This document shows positions 33,120 through 39,756 of a DNA stretch of 39,756 bases, in pieces. Numbering within the stretch: position 1 is the stretch's first letter; each line of letters starts with the position of its first letter. The translations under genes were made by a program, and so were the position numbers. The notes under the pieces were generated by a model, which ran no database searches, was not told where the DNA came from, and worked only from the letters and a program-made list of their open reading frames with translations. Location of the stretch: positions 1 to 39,756 of the forward strand of contig JABYQR010000395.1 of the NCBI GenBank assembly GCA_022592445.1, written 5' to 3'. This DNA comes from Cytidiella melzeri. Taxonomy: Eukaryota; Basidiomycota; Agaricomycetes; Polyporales; Irpicaceae.

Positions 33120-33775
33120 GCGTATGAAGAGAGCTTTTTGGAATGCTTCTGCTGCGCGGTAGTTGTCGCTCATGGCAGAATGATACAGCCCGAGCTGAAC
33201 GAGATGTAAGTCCGTACACCCTCGATTATGTCGACTACGCGTCTTGACGTACCTGCACCCAAACATTCGGATTATCCTCGTCCCTGACCTCTGCCTCTTG
33301 TATGGCGCCTCTGACCTGTTCTATCTTGCCTTGCCGGCGGAAAAATGCGGCAGACGTCAACCACAGGTCGCTGAGGAGTCGCGAGTCGCGGCTGGTACGT
33401 GCGTTCGACTGATGTTTGGTGGCTGGATCAGGAGAAGATGTTCTGGGCGGAGGAGGCACTTCCAATGGCCCGAGGTCCTGCTGGGACGCATGTATACTGT
33501 GAGTTTATAGCAGATGTATCGAGGACGCTTGGAAAGGAGTGTGGCCCAGAACGGAATGGAAGTCTGAGACGTTTCCCAAGTACGTGGAACGAACAAACGG
33601 TTTATAACATACCGGGAGCAGAGTTTGTCCTTTTCAGGTTCAGACTAGCGGACCTGCCAACCCCATGTCCAATCTTTTTAGAGATGGTCACCATACGCGC
33701 CTGGCCTTTGTGTACGCCACTTTTCAATACATGTTGGAGGGAGCAGAGGGGAAAAGAGGGACAAGCCACTGCTAG
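33120..33775 (-). pseudogene. Broken piece of a YPP1/TTC7-like TPR gene
   Basis: Three exon-like blocks on the minus strand. About 33770-33613 reads KIGHGVGRSASLNLKRTNS then a GTATGT donor. 33477-33253 reads SRDSRLLSDLWLTSAAFFR, GKIEQVRGAIQEAEVRDED and NPNVWVQ. From 33194, LGLYHSAMSDNYRAAEAFQK and ALFIRAK follow, after which the frame degenerates. The middle blocks are the C-terminal TPRs of Ypp1/TTC7, the scaffold that holds the PI4-kinase Stt4 at the plasma membrane. Both ends are missing: the upstream exons stop where copy B begins and the last TPRs are lost before the Tc1 element. It is a captured or interrupted gene fragment, not a working gene. Confidence 0.6.
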
Positions 33776-35772
33776 TTGCACCACGTAAGGCCAATCCGCA
33801 CGGGCTGGTACAATCGCTGGGCATCAGGTTGAACAAGTCGGTTAACAGAAAGGGCCGTGTTGAAGTAGTGCGTGCATGTGTGAACGAGCTGAGGTGTTTG
33901 GCTGACTTCTGGATGTAGCCGGGCTGGGCCTTAGAGCACTCAACGACGCAAATGAAGACGAAAGATGGACAGAGGGTCGCGTTGGACGACGACTTTATCA
34001 CAGTCTGCTCGATCAAAAGCGGTAGACTCGTCTTGGGCACGCAGACGTTCGAACACAGCAGGCCCGAGTTGAGACGGTTCGTTCTTTCCGAACGACAGTG
34101 GCTTAGCACTGATGGCATGCACAGTTCAAATTTCTCATAACAGTTGGATGTTATTAGGTTGGGCCTATATGCCTGACGTCCCCAAAGACCGGAAGACGAA
34201 ACAAAGATAGCTACAGACGAACAATGGAGAACATACACTCGAGGAACCGCGAAAGCGACGTGTAGAGCGAAAGACCAGCTTAGTCACATTCAAACAAGGT
34301 ATGCACGATCACAATACAAGGTTTTGTTGGCTCTCTGACTTTCGACTGACCGTACGTGAGTTAGCGACGTTCGATGCTCGACGAACCGCCCCTACCGGCA
34401 CAAGCACGCTCGGTGTTGTCACAAAACGACCGTAGAGCGGGTCTCAAGAAACGGGAGGGAAACAGTATTCCAAAGAATGTTGCCATCACTATCCATTTCG
34501 CACCTCGCCCACCCCTGTCGTAGCATACATTCAGGAGTCAGCGACGGTCGGACATATGGTGAGGAAAGTAGTGCCTTTGTGAAGCATAGCAATTGACGGA
34601 GACATCGATGGTTGCAGGAGAGGCTGTGGGACAGCCTTGGTGGCGCCGTAGCGCTCCAACCGTCGTGCCCCACCCTTTTTCTGGTTCCCAATCGCAGATA
34701 TCGTTAGGAGTCAGAAACGGGTAGGACATGTGGTGTGGGAAGGGGTCCACATAATTGAGACATACTCGCAGTAACCGCCGTAGATATCGATGGTTGCAAG
34801 AGAGGCAGTGGGACAGCCTTGGTGGCGCCGTCGCACTCCGACCGCTGTGTCGCACCTTTTTTTATCCTAGTCGGAAATAGTATGGTGCGGGGGGCGGTGC
34901 GTTGTTCAAGACATAATCTGCAGTAAACGAAGGAGACATTGATGGTTTCAGGACAGGCTAGGACAGCCTTGGTGGCACCATCGGTGCTTCATCTTTTTTT
35001 TCTGATTCCCCCGTTACAGAACACCTTCAGGAGCCAGCGACAAGCCGAACACAGGGTGCGGGAAGTGGTACAACTAACCAGATATAGTATACATTAACCA
35101 ACAGAGACATTGATGGTTGCGCTGCAGGCGAAGCTGGGACAGCCTTGGTAGTGGTGCCAACCATCGTGTTCCACCTTTTTTTTTTATTCCCCATGAATTA
35201 GCCCATGGGTCAGACATGGTGGTAGCCGGCCATATCAACAGAGACAATGATGGTTGCAGAAGAGGATGGGACAGCCTTGGTGGCAACCTTGTGCTCCATC
35301 TCAACTGCTGTACTCTACATTTTCTTTTCTTGATTCCCCTGTTTCAGCACACCTTCAGCAATGACCACGCAGGAAGAACTTGATCCTCTGGTTGTGACAT
35401 ATCTTGTGTTCAAATGCTCTGATTTTGTAGGTTGCAGCAAGTTTGTGTTGTATAGTGACCTTTGCCTTGTGTGTCCAGTACTGTAAGCATTGAGACCTGC
35501 TCCTATTTCTTTGATCTTGTTACAACTGATTCAAAATGAACTGCGACCAATGCCCTTGACCCAGCAGTGCTTTTCTCAAATGATGGGAGCTGGAGGCTAT
35601 TCCGCATGCAACACATTTGATGATCACATCTCACTGTTCATTGCCTCCAAGTTAGGAGCTAGCCTAAACCATTTTTGGACAAACTACAAGCATATTTACA
35701 ATGCTTGTTGTATCAGCCCCTTGGAACCACCATTCTTTTACCACAGCACACCTACATTTTTCCAAACCTTTC
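33763..35772 (+). repeat. Duplicated ~2-kb segment, copy B
   Basis: Direct repeat of 24035-26082, about 9.7 kb away. It differs by a ~20-bp deletion near 33830, one additional tandem unit, no MITE, and a shorter stretch near 35715-35745. Its right end (acctttc at 35772) is cut by the gypsy LTR, whereas copy A continues into attgcttc. Its left end meets the YPP1-like remnant. Confidence 0.85.
34510..35330 (+). repeat. Tandem repeat array in copy B (five units)
   Basis: Unit starts (gagacatygatg or close) at 34599, 34781, 34933, 35104 and 35241, spacing 182, 152, 171 and 137 bp. Each unit holds ggacagccttggtggc or a close variant. Units 2 to 4 match those of copy A in order and spacing. Confidence 0.8.
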
Positions 35773-36530
35773 TGTCATGGATGGCCCTGACTAGCCCTTA
35801 ATTTTCGCAATTTACCTCTTGTTTTTATCTGTAAAACTCCGGGCTACAACCTAGTTTCAATTCTCTCTGCATAAACTCCTTTGCACGTCTATTAAGCGCC
35901 CGTATCACGTGGCTTAGACGCTCCACACGGTCACATTACTTGCTACTACGTCACACTGGCATGTGACTTAGCTTAAGTAAGCCCACATGGCTCCAGACAC
36001 ATGGCTCAGCCCATAGCTAGGGTTTGATGTCATAAATGACGTCCACATGGACTCCTTATTGTTCTTTCCCTATTGTTCTCTTTATGGAAGGATGTTCTCA
36101 CAGGTGTGGGAATGGAATACAATAGTTGGTCTCCTTTTAGATAGATTCTCTCACGGGTAGAGTTCTTGGCAATGTCTAGACAATAGCTATTGTTCTCCTT
36201 TAGGTAGTTCTTTTGTTCTTCGTTCACACGGCTTCTTGCAAAGCCTGCCCTTAACATGGTCTGTGCGCAGGTCCCTGAAGTCTATATATACTGCTGCATG
36301 TACGCTCCTAGCCCTCCATCTCGACCTCTTGGTCTTTACTGGGCTAGGTAAGCAACCACCTCTTGTACTACATAGCTGGTAGTCACAATACTAACTTGGT
36401 CTTTACTGGGCTAGATTTCTGAATAAGTTTGATAGCTGGTGAACGCATTGTGCTTCACGCCTGCCACCACCTCCTCGTCGACATCCACATCGTGTCCCTG
36501 TTTGTCACGTCGAGCCCTGTCTCCGTGTCA
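35773..36530 (+). mobile_element. 5' LTR of a Ty3/gypsy retrotransposon (758 bp)
   Basis: Runs TGTCATGGATGG...CTCCGTGTCA; limits agree with the solo copy at 28545-29300. It contains a TATA box (ctatatata at 36282-36290) with the presumed R start shortly after, and the short repeat ggtctttactgggctag twice (about 36332 and 36399). The preceding ctttc (35768-35772) should be the left target duplication. The right LTR lies beyond the window. No standard TGG-type primer-binding site is obvious after 36530. Confidence 0.88.
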
Positions 36531-36601
36531 TTAGGTCGAGATCGTTGTGAAAACCCTGGGTCCCCCATTCCCACCGTTTTAAAAAGTTTATTCCTGTTTG
36601 A

Positions 36602-37405
36602 CGAGTATGTCTCCGGTCTTCTCATACCGTTGAGCTACACTTACGTCGTCCGTTTCTACCCCCTGCGCGTTGTCTAGTGCCTAAGGACACACGCCCCCGT
36701 TTTTCTAAGAACCTCCCTGCCACTGAGCCTCAGCTCAAGAGGTCTCTTCCACCATCTTTCCTCGACGCTCTCGCTGAAAAGCGCAAGAGTGGTCAACCTC
36801 ATCGTTGGTCTGACAAGGACCTGGTCACTGTCGCGAAGTACGTGTCCAAGAAGCCGCCTGTCAAAGGCATCACCCTCACCGTCCCCTCTTACGAGGAAAA
36901 CCGACAACTTCGCGCCTCCGCACGAGCATACGGAGAACGAGCTGCTGAGGAGCGTGACCGCACCTTAGCTGAGCAACAGACCCACAAGCTCACCTTTGCA
37001 GAGCGACTAGCAAAGCTCCCCGCACCAACTCCCGCCCCCGCTGCACCAAAGCCGGTGTTGATCGACTTCAAGAAGTTGTCACCGGTTGATCTCGTAGGCA
37101 TCTTCAAGCCAAAACTTACCGCCGTCCGCACTCGCTTGCAAGCTCTCACAGAGCTTGAAGAACTCCTGAACCGCGCCAACCCCGACCACCGTTGCGCCCT
37201 GCTCCACCTCGTCAACAAGGTCAATCGTTTCCTCAACCGAGTCGACGATCTTGCACCCATCACAGCAGACCGCGAGTGGCAGCTCCTAGACTGGGGTTGC
37301 AAAGCAATTGGGAAGGTTTCTTTCAAGCAGCTTCGTAAAAACTACGATAGAGTTCTAGCACAACTTAACGTAGTCAATAGTGATAGCTACTTTGAGTGGA
37401 TCTAG
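36602..37405 (+). CDS. Accessory ORF in the gypsy leader, without any ATG
   Basis: Open from 36602 to the TAG at 37403-37405 with no ATG codon in frame; the first GTG is at 36677 (V/M-PKDTRPRFSKNLPA). From there 242 residues: basic and Pro-rich start, LPPSFLDALAEKRKSG, a charged helix rich in Arg/Glu (ASARAYGERAAEERDRTLAE), a Pro/Ala linker, then predicted helices (VDLVGIFKPKLTAVRTRLQA, LLHLVNKVNRFLNRVDDL, DWGCKAIGKVSFKQLRKNY). It is in a different frame from gag and 105 bp upstream of it. The sequence just before, a pyrimidine-rich tract ending tgtctag (about 36677), resembles a splice acceptor, so an ATG may be supplied by splicing from the LTR or leader. No known domain is recognised. Confidence 0.6.
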   Translation, partial: RVCLRSSHTVELHLRRPFLPPARCLVPKDTRPRFSKNLPATEPQLKRSLPPSFLDALAEKRKSGQPHRWSDKDLVTVAKYVSKKPPVKGITLTVPSYEENRQLRASARAYGERAAEERDRTLAEQQTHKLTFAERLAKLPAPTPAPAAPKPVLIDFKKLSPVDLVGIFKPKLTAVRTRLQALTELEELLNRANPDHRCALLHLVNKVNRFLNRVDDLAPITADREWQLLDWGCKAIGKVSFKQLRKNYDRVLAQLNVVNSDSYFEWI

Positions 37406-37509
37406 ACAGTCCACAAGTTTTTGCCCACCACGTCTTGCGAAAAATATATACACTTCTTCGATTCGAGCACGGTCAATAGCGAATACTACACCTCATTACA
37501 TCACAAGAC

Positions 37510-38760
37510 ATGGATCCCAATCAGCCCGCCGCCCCTGCTGCCCCTGCTGCCCCAGTTGCCAACCTGAGCCAGCAAGACGTCTTAAATATGTTAGGCGTCC
37601 TGACACAAAAGATGGTAGACCTTACCAATCAGGTGGCTGCACTTGCAGCTGCACAGGCACCGGCGGTTGCCGCTGCTACCAACGTTTCTCGGGAAAGAAG
37701 CATCGTCGAGAAACCAGTCTCCTTCAAGGGGAAAACCTCGTCGGAAGCCCGGCTCTTCTGCCACGCGTTCATAGTATGGGCGCAAAATCAAGGAAAAGCG
37801 TTCTTCCAGCAAGACGCGCAAGGCCAGGTCCGAGTGGACAATAATGGCGCGAGGATCTTCGATCCTCACAAACTTATCACCAGCGCCTTGTCGTTTATGC
37901 AGGACGACGCTGCCGACTGGGCTCGCCCTCACATCGAGGAGTTGGCCAATAGCAAACCAGCATTTGGAAATGACTGGGACACGTTTATCGAGGCCTTCAA
38001 GGCAAAATTTGAGCCTATTGACGCGGTCATGGAGGCCAAGACTAAGGTTACCGGCATGAAGCAGGGTAACAAGACATTCGCCGCCCACATCTCGGAGTTC
38101 GAGACCTGGGCCCCTCGCACTGGCTGGAGCCAGCAGGACCTTTTCGACCGTCTCAAGTCGAGCTTGAGTACGGAGTACCTTCAGCGCGTCTCTTACTTCC
38201 AGACCCGCGCTACAACCTACGATGCACTGAAGGAGCAGTGTAAAGCAGTTGACGCTCAGCTCGCCGATCTGCGAAATAGCACGGGCAAAGTCATGGTTGA
38301 CAGCTCGTCGGGACACGGCAAGTCCCACCAGCAGGCCTTCCGCGATCCCAACGCTATGGAGATCGACGCCTCCCGTTTCTCTGCCTCCTTCGATGCGCTC
38401 TTCGCAGGGCTAGGCAAGCAAGAGATCTTCCAGAGATGGAAGAAGGAGATGAGCAAGCGCTGCTCGGTTTGTGGTTCTGAGAGCCACAAGAAGAGGGATT
38501 CAAAGCACCCAGACGACCCGGTCTGCAACCACTGCGGTGGTACCGGTCACTGGGGGGCAGTTTGCCTGAAACGGCTCCAAGGCGTCCCTAAGGGACAAAA
38601 AGTCGCTGCAACCTCGTCGACCTCGTCGACCACTACTACTGCAGCCAAGCAAGACGCGTCCAACGACAAGGATGCTAAGATTGCTGCGCTCAAGGACATG
38701 CTTGACATCCAGAAAAAGCAAATGGATGAGATGGCAGCAAAAATTAATGCGGTTTTTTGA
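37510..38760 (+). CDS. gag: Ty3/gypsy Gag with CCHC zinc knuckle
   Basis: 416 codons starting MDPNQPAAPAAPAAPVANLS, with an Ala/Pro-rich start and a heptad-like helix (LGVLTQKMVDLTNQVAALAA). The capsid-type core has FKGKTSSEARLFCHAF, ALSFMQDDAADWARPHI and WDTFIEAFKAKFEPIDA, the retrotransposon gag fold that forms the particle. Near the end CSVCGSESHKK looks like a half knuckle, followed by a full CNHCGGTGHWGAVC (C-x2-C-x4-H-x4-C), which binds RNA. Frame intact; it stops at TGA 38758-38760 directly after a T-run. Internal Pro/Ala and Thr runs look like normal spacers. Confidence 0.92.
   Translation: MDPNQPAAPAAPAAPVANLSQQDVLNMLGVLTQKMVDLTNQVAALAAAQAPAVAAATNVSRERSIVEKPVSFKGKTSSEARLFCHAFIVWAQNQGKAFFQQDAQGQVRVDNNGARIFDPHKLITSALSFMQDDAADWARPHIEELANSKPAFGNDWDTFIEAFKAKFEPIDAVMEAKTKVTGMKQGNKTFAAHISEFETWAPRTGWSQQDLFDRLKSSLSTEYLQRVSYFQTRATTYDALKEQCKAVDAQLADLRNSTGKVMVDSSSGHGKSHQQAFRDPNAMEIDASRFSASFDALFAGLGKQEIFQRWKKEMSKRCSVCGSESHKKRDSKHPDDPVCNHCGGTGHWGAVCLKRLQGVPKGQKVAATSSTSSTTTTAAKQDASNDKDAKIAALKDMLDIQKKQMDEMAAKINAVF
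38752..38760 (+). promoter_or_regulatory. Probable -1 ribosomal frameshift site at gag stop
   Basis: The gag frame ends GTT TTT TGA. The run of six T (38753-38758) would let the ribosome slip back one base, and the -1 frame is then open without a stop from here to the window end, entering protease and reverse transcriptase. Slippage at a stop-containing A-site would set the Gag to Gag-Pol ratio. No downstream structure was folded. Confidence 0.7.
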
Positions 38761-39756
38761 AGCGGACTCGTGACACAGCCGCAGCTGCGAGTCCCCCAGA
38801 TACCCTGTCCTTGCTTCCTTCGTCGTCCCCGTCTTCTGCCTCGTCGTCTTCGGGTACAACGTCTACTCCATGCCCATCGTCTACTATCTCCTCGTGTACT
38901 ATATCGTCGCTAGATCGGTTATCGTCTCATTTCCGTGTACATGTACTAGTTAAAGGTCTGAATAGAAGCATTCGCGTTCCTGCTATGATCGATTCAGGAG
39001 CTACGGCTTTATTCATCAGTCACCAGTTCGTCAAGAAGCATAAGATTATTCAGCACCCGCTCGAAAGGGTCATCTCATTGCATAACATTGACGGAACTAA
39101 GAATAAAGCTGGCGGATTAACGCACTTCGTTCGCCTTACACTCACAGTCGGAGATCACACGGAAAAGGCAGAGTTTCTCGTCACGGACTTAGGTCCAGAA
39201 GACGTCATTCTTGGGCTACCATGGCTCAAACGCGTAAACCCTACCGTTAACTGGGAAAAAGGAGAAATGACAATTCTGAGCGGCTCGGAAGAATCTCCTG
39301 ATGAACCTTTCCAGAAGGTTGACGGTAATTGCAAAGAACGTAGGCAGTGGGTCAAAGCCGGTATTATCCAAGACACCACTGACGAAGTCTGGTGTATGGC
39401 CGGCTTCACCTACTCTACCAAGCTTGCTGCCGAAGCAAACGAAGCTAAAGCTCAGCGCTCCTTCGAAGACATTGTTCCATCAGAGTATCACCGACATGCT
39501 AAAGTCTTCTCTGAGGAAGAGTCTAATCGGCTACCCCAGCATCAGCCCTGGGACCATTCGATTGATCTCAAACCAGACGCTCCTGAGACTATCAAATCGA
39601 AAGTTTATCCTATGCCCCTGAACGAACAAGCCGAGCTTGATAAGTTCATTCAGGAGAACCTAGCAAAAGGTTACATCACGCCTTCTAAATCTCCGATGGC
39701 TTCTCCAGTCTTCTTCATCAAAAAGAAGGATAACAAACTCCGACTTATTCAGGACA
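38760..39756 (+). CDS. pol: Ty3/gypsy Pol: protease and start of reverse transcriptase (3' end beyond window)
   Basis: Open in the -1 frame relative to gag. A Ser/Thr/Pro-rich linker (about 60 codons) leads to the aspartic protease: VLVKGLNRSIRVPAMIDSGA (catalytic DSG) and, further on, VTDLGPEDVILGLPWLKRVN, the conserved flap/ILG region. After a linker, WDHSIDLKPDAPETIKSK and YPMPLNEQAELDKFIQENLA open the reverse transcriptase, with GYITPSKSPMASPVFFIKKK as its first motif. The window ends before the catalytic YxDD. No stop or frameshift was found, so the element may be young. Confidence 0.9.

Noticed and set aside
33678..34238. 186-codon minus-strand frame across the left end of copy B
   Set aside because: It crosses the junction between the YPP1-like remnant and the repeat, and the matching frame in copy A is shifted and broken.
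36429..36677. 82-codon frame covering the end of the LTR
   Set aside because: It overlaps the LTR border and has no domain; it is more likely leader sequence, though it could supply an upstream start by splicing.

Overview
The window is nuclear DNA of a filamentous basidiomycete, most likely an Agaricomycete. Coding regions are cut by many short introns (about 50-65 nt, GT...AG). The proteins are of basidiomycete type: a Zn2Cys6 factor, a fungal TauD-like dioxygenase, Tom70, Dph2, Eos1 and squalene epoxidase. The transposable elements (Ty3/gypsy, Ty1/copia, Tc1 and PIF/Harbinger) are also typical of such genomes. No tRNA, rRNA or CRISPR was seen.

Left part, about 1-22.7 kb, is gene-dense. 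In order it holds: a Zn2Cys6 transcription factor (minus, runs off the left edge); a TauD/TfdA dioxygenase (minus) divergent from an NTF2-like protein (plus), with a pair of CACGTG boxes between them; TOM70 (minus) divergent from DPH2 (plus) over a 312-bp shared promoter; a conserved protein with a calponin-homology-like C-terminus; a RING-finger/coiled-coil protein behind a clear TATA box; EOS1 (minus) with a long disordered N-terminal exon; and squalene epoxidase ERG1 (plus). These are mostly housekeeping genes (mitochondrial import, diphthamide synthesis, N-glycosylation, ergosterol). Several were rebuilt exon by exon here; DPH2 needs one GC-AG intron to stay in frame.

Right part, about 23-39.8 kb, is a nested transposon region. 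A segment of about 2 kb occurs twice in direct orientation (24035-26082 and 33763-35772). The two copies act as before-and-after snapshots. Copy A carries a 161-bp foldback MITE with TAA target duplication that copy B lacks. Copy B carries an extra unit of an internal ~150-180-bp tandem repeat, and is broken by a Ty3/gypsy element whose insertion point is still intact in copy A. Between the copies lie: a small secreted-type ORF, a 704-bp solo LTR with perfect ATCAT target duplication, a PIF/Harbinger transposase remnant, a solo gypsy LTR in the opposite orientation, a copia RNase H plus LTR remnant, a host-gene remnant resembling DUF4470/MYND proteins, a complete Tc1 element with an intact DD34E transposase, and a broken piece of a YPP1/TTC7-like TPR gene.

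The window ends inside the Ty3/gypsy element: 5' LTR, an unusual accessory ORF of more than 240 codons that contains no ATG, gag with CCHC zinc knuckle, a -1 frameshift over a T-run at the gag stop, then protease and the start of reverse transcriptase. The ATG-less leader ORF and the paired-copy transposon history are the most unusual content. All functional calls rest on reading the sequence and on family knowledge; no database search was run.
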